Below the pieces are notes generated by a model. That model searched no databases and was not told the origin of the DNA. It saw nothing but the letters and a program-made list of their open reading frames with translations. A stretch of DNA of 64,000 bases, taken from Hibiscus mutabilis. Lineage: Eukaryota; Streptophyta; Magnoliopsida; Malvales; Malvaceae. The translations under genes and the position numbers were made by a program. Location of the stretch: NCBI GenBank assembly GCA_019671005.1, contig CM033714.1:84187909-84251908 (forward strand), in the 5' to 3' direction. Shown piece by piece: positions 24,009-35,562 of the stretch (within the stretch, counting starts at the first letter, position 1; the number at the start of each line of letters is the position of its first letter).

Positions 24009-26676
24009 TGTAACATCCCCACCCGGCCTGGAAGAAAACAGGGTCGGAAAACGTTATCGACGAGCAATACGGTGATCGACGCGATAAAATTTAATCATAA
24101 TTTGATAAACAATCAATACGTGCTTGACCAGTCATGCAAAGTCAGCATAGGAGGTTTACCAATTCAATACAATGTTTAGATCTACAATTTAGGGACTAAT
24201 TTTAGACTTTTACAAGTTTTAGGGACAAAACTATAATTCTTGTGATTTATAGGTCCTTTATTAAAATTAACTTTACCATGATGAAATTTAATCCATGATC
24301 AATATTCATGCAAACTTTCAATTTAAGTGGAGTTCGTTTACTAGTTCAATTAAACTATGTAATACTTAGTGACCAGTTTGTAAACTTTTAAAAATTGTGT
24401 TCTTGGCCTATTAACTGACACCGTATCGAAACACCTAAGGGGTGTATCAATACGGGTTGACCTAATTTGACTTTGACCATTAACCCTTTTTTTGATACGC
24501 TTAGGGCCTTACCGATATCGATTTGCACATGTTCAAATACCAAATGCTAACGATGCTTACCTGTTTTGATACAGCCGGTACTGATTGACCATGGTTGACC
24601 TGTTTCGATATGCCCTAAAGTCGTATCGATACTATTAAGTTCACAAACCTCACTGTCCATTTCCGTATCGAAACGACATGGGCCCGTATCGATACACCTT
24701 AGTTGACATATACTTTGACTGACCAAATATGCAAGATCGTACCAATACATGTTGACATGTATCGATAAGCCATGTACTGTAATGACAGATTTTGTCTGGT
24801 TTTTGTCCAATTTAACCTATTAAACCTTGTCGAAATGCAATGAAATTTTACCAGCAATATTTGGTCATCTTAATCTACTAGCATGCAAAATTTCATGATC
24901 AAATGAATCTGTTTACCATTACTTAATAGGCCAAACTTGCATATTTAACCTATTTTACCAAACCACTAACACACCATAACTTGCACCTTTAACTCTTTTA
25001 ACTCTTTTAACACAATGGGTCATTTATACGTACAAAATAGGGCTAAATAACTTGTCTAGACCCTACGCCACCATTCTAGGAGTTCAAAGACTAGATTAAA
25101 ATTACATAGAGGGTTGTGACTTGCTTCAAAAACAATATTTGCTCCGATCCTTGATCCAACTATGCTTTAACCTGAAAATGCATAAAAATGAGATGCATTA
25201 GGCTTACTTGGCCTAGTGAGGTAGTCATAAACAATAATATGAGCATAAATAAGAATCATGACATGCATATATCAATGTAATGCATCTCGAAACATATTTT
25301 AACAATATTTGCAATTCTTATTCACATGTTTTTCTTGGATCGACATGTATTGTGGATATGCGAATTCTCAACCAACATCGCCAACAATGAATGGTTAATA
25401 CCCACCAACATCGCCACTAAGACCAACATAATCACATCCCGCCAACATCGCCAAATAAGAGCCTTAGCTCAAGGACCGTAGTCCACTCCTTACCAATGAG
25501 CTCATGAATTCTATGGCATGCCAATTGTATCACATGTCCATTCGTAACCAAGGATTCGGTACTCGTAAATATCAATACTTGTCAATATCAGAAACAATAG
25601 CAATATCAATAAAAATAACAATAACAATGCAATAACAATGACAATGATCCTATGACATGTTCAATATGACTTAATTCAATTCTCATAATATCAATGATCA
25701 CATGACAACTCAACGATCGACTTGGTGACATATTAAGCTTACCGAAGCTTACTGATGATGCCTCTAGTGAGGTCTTAATACAAACATACCTTGGCTAATG
25801 ATGATAATACAATAAATTGACATCAATGAATTCGGGAAGGCACCTAACCAATCCCCTTGACTCCGACTACACTCACTGATGATTCCGAGGCTTTCAAGAC
25901 TTCTGGATGACAACTCGCTTATTTTTGAACTTGGTGGAATTGGAAAGATTTGGTGATTCTTCACTTGAAATACCTCGAGCTACATCGAATCAAGATTACA
26001 AAAATTTTAATATCAATAATAGATTCATAGCAATTCAATAGCTATGAAAAACAATAACAATTAAACTACAATGTCCCTAGAGAATTTCTAGGGTTCCTCG
26101 ATTCTTAAACTTGATATTAAACATGATTTTGGCCTTGGAATCAATAAACCAATTGAGGACTTTTGCTTACCCGATCGATCGCTACGATATAGGATTGAGA
26201 AATAAAAGAAAACTAAGCTTGGATAATCCCTCCAATGGAGGTGCTTGCTTGATGTAAAGAGGAAAAAGATGATGACTAAGCTACTTGGCTTAATTTTGGT
26301 AACCGGTAAGCTTCATATTCCTTTCTTTTATTTTACTATTTGCTCAATTGAGCTTTCCTTCAATTGAAGGAAGCTAACTCAAGTATCCCACGTGTGTGGT
26401 AGTTAAGCTTGAAGAGGGGCTAATCGCAAGATTAGTCCTTCAATTTTCTACTCTTTACATATTTACCCCTCGGACTTCCAATTTCAACAATTAAGCCACT
26501 AAAACAAGTTTAAAGCTTGCAATAGGGTCCTTAAACAATATCAATGCCCAATTAGGATTCAACAACTAATACTATGCCACTTGATTAAGGGTCAACTATA
26601 AAATTTTGACTTTCCAATGTGAAATTTCTGGTCATCGGAATTAAATTCCGACTAGGCCCAATTTTGGTATGTTACG
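24009..26676. mobile_element. LTR-type insertion, probably a solo LTR, inside the LINE
   Basis: The insert begins TGTAACATCC (24009) and ends GGTATGTTACG (26666-26676), near-mirrored ends of the TG...CA LTR style. LINE reading resumes on both sides: HNTIDLNELDG at 24008 and below, and EDRTWVEDEENIACTFEKHF above 26677. GTGTT stands at 24003-24007 and again at 26676-26680, a possible 5-bp target duplication that is off by one base from the assumed ends. There is no internal coding region or primer-binding site, so a solo LTR is likeliest. A cluster of cgtatcgatac-like motifs lies at 24420-24770. Confidence 0.65.
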
Positions 26677-27871
26677 TGTTTTCTTTGGTGTAGAGTTTTA
26701 AGAAATGCTTCTCAAAAGTACAAGCAATATTTTCTTCATCCTCTACCCAAGTTCTATCTTCATCTTTAATCTTATGGATCAAGTTGAATCTACGGTTTTG
26801 GATTGTTGTTGCATGGAAAAATTTAGTGTTCTTGTCCCCTTACTTCAGCCAATTAACTCTTGCCTTCTGTTGCCAATGCCTTTCTTCACTTTCCCAAGTC
26901 TTCTGGAAATTAAGGGCATTCAGTTCTTCTTAGGATTCGGAAGTGACAGGGTTGTTCTGTAAATCCAGGATTTTTTGTTTGAGCTCTTCACTGCTTTTTC
27001 TTTTTCCTCCAAATTTCTCATTGCTCCATTTTACAAGCTTCCTCCTAGTGAAACATATTTTTTTTTCCAAAAGGTGACAGTCTCGTATCCTTCATTGTCT
27101 GGTTCCATGTCTTTTTAACAGTTGACTCACAGTCTTCTTCAAGCAGCCACTTCGATTCAAACTTGAAGGATCTTTTCTTTGGGCCTTTAAGGAGTAGGAT
27201 AATAGGGTTATGATCAGAAGCTATCGTCGCTTCCATTAGACCGACAGCTCTAGGATATAGAAAGCTCCACTCTCCAGAAAAGAGAATACAACCCAATTTC
27301 TCCATAATGGCCTGACCATCTGCTTGTTGATTATACAATGTGTAAGATCCTCCTTTGATTGGCATTTCTAGCAAACTTTCTCGATTAACAAAATCAAGGA
27401 AACACTTAGCATTCAAGGGATCAATAGCATTTCCCCCAAGTTTCTCATCTTTATCAATAACCATATTGGTATCCCCAATAATGCACCATTTACAGTTCGG
27501 CAAATATCTCAAACTCCCAAGGTTCTCCCAGAATGATCTCTTCTCTTCGTGGTAAGGAGAAGCGTACATAAAAGTATACCACCATTCTTGAATGTTAGAG
27601 AGGTATCAATGAAATTTTTATTTGATTTTTGGATTGAAACGGAGACATCTTCCGTCCACCATAGAGCAAGACCTCCTGGTATTCTACTTGGGTCAACGTA
27701 AAAAGCCTCGTGAAATTTAAATCTCCTCCTAACTTTTTTCATATAGTTTTTCTTCTTCTTTGTCTCACTAAGGATGACAAGGCTGGGTTGGTATTTAAAA
27801 ATAGTGTCATTAAGGCTTCTAACAGTGTTAGCATTTCCAAAACCCCTAACATTCTCAGCTATAACAGCCAT
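26677..27871 (-). pseudogene. LINE ORF2, N-terminal part: endonuclease domain (broken)
   Basis: It starts MAVIAENVRGFGNANTVRSL and continues with LVILSETK and GGLALWW, then, after a frame change near 27530, LPNCKWCIIGDTNMV and ASDHNPIILLL. These are endonuclease/exonuclease/phosphatase-fold landmarks (Asn near the start, SETK, GDxN, SDHxP) of plant LINEs. The domain's frame then runs toward the RT before the LTR insertion. It is disrupted by frameshifts. Confidence 0.75.
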
Positions 27872-28395
27872 GAATGACTCGGAATAGAGAACAAGCCAGA
27901 CACCAAAAAAACCACAAGGAGCAAATTCAAAGAAACACCAATTTCAACCAGAAAAAAACAAGCAAGGAAACATAAAACCAGGTGAACGAATAGGCAAACA
28001 CAAAGATAAACAATCAGAGCAATTAAAAACGTTAATTCCTCGACAAATTGAAAGAGAGAGCAAACCAGCAAATCGAAGCAATGCATAAAAGAACCGCTAA
28101 ATCAAACAGAAAGGAAGCTACAAATAAAAGCCAGAAGGTTGATTCTTCAGAAAAGCAAAATCACCTAGAACAAGGAACATAGAAAAAAAGAGAGCCCCCA
28201 TCTTTCCATAGAACACAAAATCTTCAAAAATTCTCTAACAAACAGATCAAATCCTCCAAGGAGATCGTCGATGAAGCTTCGAGAGGTAGAAAGCACTCCA
28301 CAAAGCATCAAAAGAGCAAAAAAAACATCTTCGATTTGACGAACAAAAAATTGGGGAAATGAAAGAAAGAGGTCTAGGGATTCTGGGGTGTTATC

Positions 28396-29740
28396 CGTCT
28401 TATCAAATTTTTATTTTTAATGATTTAACATGGTAGATAACATATTAAATTTTATATTAATTATTTTTTAGTTCTAATAGTCTAACATCTATCAATTCAA
28501 AAAAAAGAGTCTAACATCCACGATCCACCATGCATGAAAGACATCATATCCATTGATTGATAATGCGAGCCGACGTTTTCGTCCGGCCATCGGAAAGAGC
28601 TCTTCACACTCTTCACAAACACTAACTAAGATTGATATGGTAATTTCCTATCTATTTGAAAATTGATCTAGTCCGGTCAGAGGATAATTTTTTATTTTGA
28701 TTTAATTATCCATAGTTGATTCATTAGTCGGCTATCAATCATAAAATATTTTTTCGTAAGAAGAGTTTTCGACCCACAACTGACGCGTAGTTTCAATTAT
28801 CCGTGAAGAAAATAAGTGCTGCCTAAGTGGCCCACAGCTAAAAGGCTCATGGGCTTCATTGAAATGGCCAGAGAGAGTAATGAGGCGGACCCATTCAAGA
28901 TGACTTCTACTCGCTCTCCATTGCCTGGTGATGGTGATTAAGAATTTTCGAAAATTTTACAATTAGCCCTCAATGTTTATATATCAATAAATTTGATTTT
29001 GATTTCTAGAAAATTAATATTCAAACTTTATATGTTATATTAATTTTAATTTAATTCTAAAACTTTAAAACAAATTATAAAAAAATTATGGAAAAATATA
29101 TATATAAAAATGGCATCACTTCCACTCCACGCCGCCCCTACCGCCCCACCTTCAATTTGCTAAGCGATACTGATTAAGAATTTCGTAAGATTTTACAATT
29201 GGAGAGAACAAAAACTACAATTAGATTCTTAGTTTATTTAATTTCGTGTAGATTTTTTTGTGTTATCATAAGTACTCTTTTTCTCTATCTAAATTATAAA
29301 GATTTTTAATGAGACTTATAATAATAATTTGTGAATAGTTTTTATATTAATGAAATTATATTATTTCACCAAAAAAAGGAATTTTCTAACAATGAGAATT
29401 TTAAATATTTTAAAAACATATATAAGTTATTTAATTTTTTAAAAATCAGAAATATATTAATACGATACATAAAAGTTTAAGGTTAACATCGTAAAAAGCA
29501 AGGCCAAATTGACTATCGAAGCTAAACTCTGTATTATATCGATTTTAAAAACCATTAAATCATCATTTTGCTCATTTAACCGATGATACAAAAAAAAACG
29601 TATTTAAAAACGGTAATAAATGTTTTATAATTTTTTTGATAGTTGAATGATTAAAAAGCTACTCATAACTAAGTGTTCACAAGTGTAATTTACTTAAAAA
29701 GCTAAAATATTTTTTCGTTAGTTTTAATAGTTTTAACGTG
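28396..29740. other. AT-rich intergenic DNA
   Basis: No gene with support is seen. The stretch is AT-rich with short degenerate repeats; phrases like gattaagaattttcgaaaattttacaatt occur twice (about 28938 and 29170), suggesting a small internal duplication. Confidence 0.45.
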
Positions 29741-29744
29741 AAAA

Positions 29745-30470
29745 TATGGTTATGAAATTTTCTCAATCGTCTTGGTGTCACTGTCGTCTTTTTTTATTAT
29801 TTTTTCTTTGTTTGTCAGTGACGACATCGATTTTAATGTTGGTGATCGACCATGAGACCTATCGTTTCCTTTACTCTCTTATTTTTCATTATTTGTCTTT
29901 TTTCTTTTTAATAAATAACTTTATTTTTTGGCACAATTTATTCTACCTTTTGATACGTTTTTCTATCTTTTGACACGTTTTTTTATCGGTCGTTTAACTA
30001 TTTTTTATTTGTTTTTTTACCATGGTTGAATTTGACGTCGACTGATCAAGATGACGTTCTTTTGATTATCCTGTTGATCTCTTTGATTTGACCCTCGAAC
30101 TGGATTTGGCCCTCTTTTGATCAAGATTGCGCGCTCACAATCACTGTTTCTTATTTATTATTGAGTTGTGACAATGATTGTGTTGTCAATGTGTCTTATT
30201 ATAATATGCATTTATGTTGTTTGTTGATGGTTTTACATTTCATTGTCGATTTTTGGTGATATTTGTATCTATCTTTTGTTTCGAGTCTTTAAGTTGTGGT
30301 TTTACCTTTTCCTTCTATGGTCATGGTATGATTTTAAGACGCTAGTTTTTTTCAATAATTATAAAAATATATTCGGATGATTAGTTTTTGTTTACAAAAT
30401 TGTAAACTTTTATTGTAATCTTAGATATCTCTTCATTCAATAAAATTAGAAAATTTTAATTTAAAATAAA
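29745..30470. repeat. Dispersed repeat, copy 3, inverted relative to copies 1 and 2
   Basis: Reverse-complement phrases of the repeat at 3460 and 55330 occur in order: gtgacgacatcgattttaat plus gttggtgatcgacc, then ttttgatacgtttttc and ttttgacacgttttt. It ends with cttcattcaataaaatt, like the 3' end of a retroelement. Divergence is high. Confidence 0.4.
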
Positions 30471-32070
30471 TAAAATAAAAAGCTAAAACAATTTAGATCA
30501 CAATCTGGCTCAACCCAATAGATTGGAAGTTATAATTTAGTTCAACTAGATAAAAGGGAATATTAAACCCACTAGAAATTTACTATTTTAATTAGGTTCA
30601 ATGGTCGGCCTTAACAAATCTTAGGTAAGGAATATAAAAGTCATATTAGCTGATTAGGTTTGGAATTCGTTTTAACTCATTTATGGCTAATATTGCAACT
30701 TACCAACTCCACCTTTACTTTAAACTAAGTTTTTGTTCTCTTAAACCAACGAGTAGGTATAAACAATAGCTTGTTCAAAAAAGAATATAAACAATAGTGA
30801 TTACATTAAAGGTTTTTATATATTAAAATATGTTTAATCTACTGAATCTTGATTCGATTGACATATGAAAATTGTTAATTTAAATATAAATTATCTTCGA
30901 TTTTAAATTTTTAAAAAAATTATAAATAATTTAAATTTAAAAATAAGAACATGTATTTTTAAAATTTTTATATATGTGAAGTCAAATTCATACTAGAATT
31001 GTTAATAATTCTATCAAAAGTAATATAATACTAATACTATTATTTAATAGTAGAAGCTTCTGGTTCATGTTAATGTCTACACATAACTAACAAAAAGGAT
31101 TATAACTAGGGAGGGACTCATGATTTTGTGTTAGAGATGGCTAACCTATAAAATTCTAAGGGGAACTTATAAATTTTAAGGGTGAAAATATATTTTCAAT
31201 AGAAAATATATAGAAAATTTTTTAAAATTTTCTAAAATATATATGAATTTTAAATTTTTAGGGGGACGACTGTCCCTCCAGCCCCAATTTGGGTCCATCC
31301 CTGAATGTGGCTCTAGTCTATTTAAAATATTAATTTTATTGAGATCCATTGTTTGACCAAGTGATCAAAAATATTTATGTTATCTCATATTGTATAGGTT
31401 CGAATCTTGACATTTATCTTTGTAACGTAAAAACTTTACTTAATCAATATATATTAAGTTTATTTTTGGAACAAATTTCCTTTTGCATCTTTTTAAACAA
31501 CCAAAATTCCTTTTGTATTTTTCACGAATGAAAACTTACAATAATATGGCACTAAAGCAAAAAGGTTTGAGAATATACACATTTTTTATAAGTAACGATG
31601 AAGTGGAATATATAATAATATAAACATAAATAACTAATCTCGTATGTTTCGTATTTCATAAAATACGATTATATAAAGAAACGGTTAGAAAATTAAATAA
31701 TTCAAAAAAATAAAAGATATAAACAAAACACACTTTTATCGACATGAAAATTAAGTGTAATCGATTCTAAAATAAAAATAAAACATGAAAATATGTTGAC
31801 AACAATTAAGTAAATGTGACTAATGTATAACTTGTGGATTTAGTGCATGTACAATGTATAAAGTGTGGGTTTAATTAGGGGGATCAATACTATTTGACTC
31901 GAATCGTAATTTTATAAACTCGAGTGACTAAAAAAATTTAAATAAAGTTTGAGTTATAAAATAAGACTTCGAATAACTCCAATTTTTAGTAATTAGTGAA
32001 CCAATTTTCAAGTTCGAGTTGGGTCCCTCAACTTTACATGATATATAACATAGATATCGTGTATCATATA
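30471..32070. other. AT-rich intergenic DNA with old repeats
   Basis: No gene is seen. At 31255-31310, gggggacgactgtccctccag and tgggtccatccctg are phrases of a repeat type that recurs near 33065-33415 (ggcccaaaggggcctagacc, ggctccatccct). A SINE-like box-B phrase is listed separately. Confidence 0.45.
31346..31430 (+). repeat. tRNA-derived SINE-like fragment
   Basis: A box-A-like tgaccaagtgatcaaaaa is followed about 40 bp later by ggttcgaatctt, a good box B. A related but weaker form (ctcatattgtatgaattcaaat) lies near 33020-33045. Confidence 0.35.
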
Positions 32071-32300
32071 TAGGAACGAGATCCAGTTACATGGTGTAAA
32101 ACTCATTTAGTTTTACACTGATCCATGGCAATTGAATGAGTGAAATGGATGGATGAGATTAACAGTAGAAAATGTGAAGATTATCACTAGGAAAAAAAGA
32201 TAAAAAAATAATTTGAGCCATTTATTACCATCATCCAACGGTCCAAAAACTGTGTAAAAGTAATTAAGTTTTACACAGTGTAAGTGGATCCTAACCCAAC
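32071..32300. mobile_element. MITE with long terminal inverted repeats
   Basis: Left end gatccagttacatggtgtaa with tttagttttacactg, and right end ctgtgtaaaagtaattaagt with tttacacagtgtaagtggatc, form arms of about 40 bp. The interior is about 130 bp with no coding capacity. It lies inside an older repeat (about 31880-32545) rich in ctcgagtt/aactcgac-like phrases. Confidence 0.55.
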
Positions 32301-34147
32301 ATATATAATATGAAGAAGTATATATGGTATACCATATATTGGTTTTTAATAAATATCATATATGATTATTAAATTGAAATTAATTAGTTCCACGATATTA
32401 TAAATATTTACAATTAAATTTGAACAAAAACTCGAACAACTTGACTCAAATAAATATCAAATAAAGTTTGAGCTATAAACTTGGACTTGTCGACTCAACT
32501 AACTTGAATTTTTTTACTCGACTTGGTCTAATGTTCACCTCTAGATTTAATTACTCAAATTTTTTTATTAGTCCACGTACTATGTATAAGTTGTAGATTT
32601 AGTCTACATAATTTATTTAATTAATTTTAGTCATTGTTCTTTTTGAAATTTAAATTTCAGTCCTAAACTAAAACGATAATCGTTAAATCTGTTACGACAA
32701 ATTCTATTGTTTACACCAATATTATGTGTAAGATGTAGATTTTGTTCATTTTCTTCGATTTGATTATTTTAATCTTTGTAATTTAGTAATATCATCCACT
32801 TAGTTATTGTTTAAGAAACATAGAACTTTGAAAAGTAAATAAACTAAAACCGATCAAATTATGAATATAATGACTAGTTTTACAACTTATACATAATGTA
32901 AAAACTAAGGACTAATGGCAAAATTGATAAAAAAATATTTATTTATTATTATTATTATTAAAAATAAAAATTATACTATGAGATCCAACAATTAATTAAA
33001 TAGTAAAAGATGTTCATATTATCTCATATTGTATGAATTCAAATCTTAGTATTAACTTTGAGAATAGTGACGGGATTCCTTAAGGCCCAAAGGGGCCTAG
33101 ACCCCTGTATAAATTTAAAATTTGTAACGAATTTTGATTTAATAGCAATTGCCCCTGTAAAAATATGTATATAAATTAAAAATAGGGTAGCTCATTAAAT
33201 ATTTAACTAAGTAGGGATGAATTAAAGAAAGATGATCTCTGCCTTTAATTTTTTTTTGGCTAATAACAATTTAAGTCTCTATAAATTTAAATATTATAAA
33301 TATTAGGTATCGTCTATTGAATTTTGAGCTTAAATGCTTATTAAACCCTTATAATTTTTTAAAAAATTAATATTTTGACCCCTTATGATGTTCGATTATG
33401 GCTCCATCCCTACTTAGAAAAAAAATATTAGATGGGCTTGACTCACTATGTCATCCATTGTCCCATTCAATAATATTTTTTCATGTGTCTTCACATATTT
33501 CCTACGTGTAACTAAGCAGTAAGTATTTACTTAGAAATTTTATTAAAATAGGTAAATATTATTGGATGGACCATAAATGATGTGATGAGCCGAGTTTATT
33601 AATAATTTTTCATGCTTGGGAATGTAATTACAAAATAAAAATAAAAAACACACTTCAATTTATTTTATAATGATAATTAGACAATTGGTTACATTAAATC
33701 CACATCTTTTCTCTCGGAGTAAGGCTAGGGTTTCCGCCGTTGACACAGCCCGCCTTGCCCCGGTCGCCTCGTCGAATCGTTGAATTAAAAAATAAAAATA
33801 AAAATAAAATTTCTCACAAATTAACACCCATATCTCATATGTTTGTCAGAGCGGTTTACAGACTTATGCAGTTTATTTAAAATAATATTTTTTAGTTTAT
33901 AATCAAAAGATATATAAGGTTTTTCAAAAATATATTTTTATTTTAATAAAAAATATATTATGGGCCATCTTTAAAGTTATTTTTTTATTTTTTTTATAAT
34001 TTATTAAATTAAAATATTTTATTTCCACTATGAACATTTAATTCAACCTACTTTGAACTTATTTTTTAAAGCACTGTATGATCGCTCATATGTTACATGT
34101 CCAAAATCCCTTATGTTTGCAATGCAAGACAAAATGTCACACTTTAA

Positions 34148-34178
<31 letters not shown>

Positions 34179-35270
34179 GAAAAATATTATTTTGGATTAT
34201 AGATATAAATAGCCTTCTATTGGATCACAAGACACACATGATATAGGTAAGATTGACATAAAAATAAAAAAGTACCAAAAGTTGTGATTAGAAAACTGAT
34301 TAATTGATAACCCGTTTAGATATAAAAAAAACTTCATATAATTATACTAATTAAGTTTTAATTTAATTAATACAATTTTGTTTACAATAATAAAAATGAT
34401 GTAAATTCGAACTTACTCAAACTTATATTATCTTACATATAAATGGGTGAAATAGAATTTGAATAATTTAAACTCTGTATCACAAAAATATATGTATGTA
34501 ATTCCTTTTATCAAAAGGAGAAACGGTGGTGGCAAAGTTGATTATGAAAACTCAATTCTAACGAAGAAGAAAGACGAAAAGGTCCATAAATAAATAATCA
34601 AACAATGGAGCAGCCACACCTTTCAACTTTTGACCATTCTGCTTCAATCCGTATTAAATGAGATTTAAATAAGTTCTTTTATTAAATAGATAGATATTTT
34701 ATTTTATCGATAGACGTCCATATTTAAATTTTTACAAGAAAAAGTAATACGAGTATTATTGATCACTCAAACAGTTAATAGATTTTAGATAAGTGTATGT
34801 TTATATTTTTTTAATTTTTTAATAAAATACACATCTTACAAATAAAATTATTTAAATTATGGTATAATAATATGAACATAATCTTTTTTTTATTGGGAGA
34901 ACTGGTTGGGTTCGATTTAGGTAAGTTCTTTGAATATAATAATAATGTGAGTAAATTTTATTTTATACAACCATACATATTTACACTATAAAACTTAATT
35001 TTTAAAATCCTAACTCTAACCCCTAAAAAATAGATCTCATACCCTAAATTTTAAACAATAACATTAAATTTTAAACCTTAAAACAAAAACCATAAATTAA
35101 ACCGCTAAAATCAAAAAAATTGTATGAACTTTAGTAAAGTTTATAAAATCTATATCAATGCTTTTTCCTAATAATATATATACGATGAAAATGGACATAA
35201 TAATATAATATAATTTCATAATTAAAAAGTAAATAATTCATTCTCTATCCCTTTTCCTTAATTTAGTTTA
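32301..35270. other. AT-rich intergenic DNA with old repeats
   Basis: No gene is seen. The stretch contains a (TTA)n tract at about 34149-34178 and a decayed subtype B telomere-like MITE at about 34955-35165. Short GC-richer DNA at 33715-33780 (ctagggtttccgccgttgac) looks like a gene leader fragment but leads to no open frame. Confidence 0.45.
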
Positions 35271-35431
35271 TTGTTTGAACGCTCAACGACGAAGGATTAT
35301 CCACGTCTCCACTTTTATAATCACTATCTCCTCCCTTCGCTTTCAAGATGAGAGTAGAAAGCAAACCGCCCCCCACCAAAAGAGAGAGAAAACCCAAACC
35401 TTTTCTTCTCTAAGTGAGGGACTGACCCCAA

Positions 35432-35551
35432 AGGCTTATCCCCCCCCCCCCCAAAAAAAAAAAAACATTTAGAGAAGCAAATTAGGGTTCTTTTGGCTGA
35501 TTTTGTTGGGGGAAGATCAATTGGAATTTCGGGTTTTTTTTGGGGGGGAAG
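35432..35551 (+). promoter_or_regulatory. Homopolymer inverted repeat in the AIRP2-like leader
   Basis: C13 followed by A13 (35440-35465) faces T8 followed by G7 (35534-35548), with about 68 bp between. The flanks aggcttat and aaggct extend the pairing. An RNA of this leader would be able to form a strong hairpin ending about 15 nt before the ATG at 35563. Confidence 0.45.
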
Positions 35552-35562
35552 GCTGGGGAGAT

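Larger units (their letters stand above)
21087..28395 (-). mobile_element. Decayed LINE (non-LTR retrotransposon), interrupted
   Basis: On the minus strand the order is endonuclease (from 27871), reverse transcriptase, zf-RVT and RNase H, ending with a TAG at 21148-21150. A short 3' tail follows with a repeated AAAAAT pattern (21087-21111 on the plus strand reads tattttatttttattttt). This order is typical of plant L1-type LINEs. The 5' limit near 28395 is set by the end of leader-like sequence and is uncertain. No gag-like ORF1 was recognised. A 2.7-kb LTR-type sequence splits the RT region. Frames are broken many times, so the copy is dead. Confidence 0.8.
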
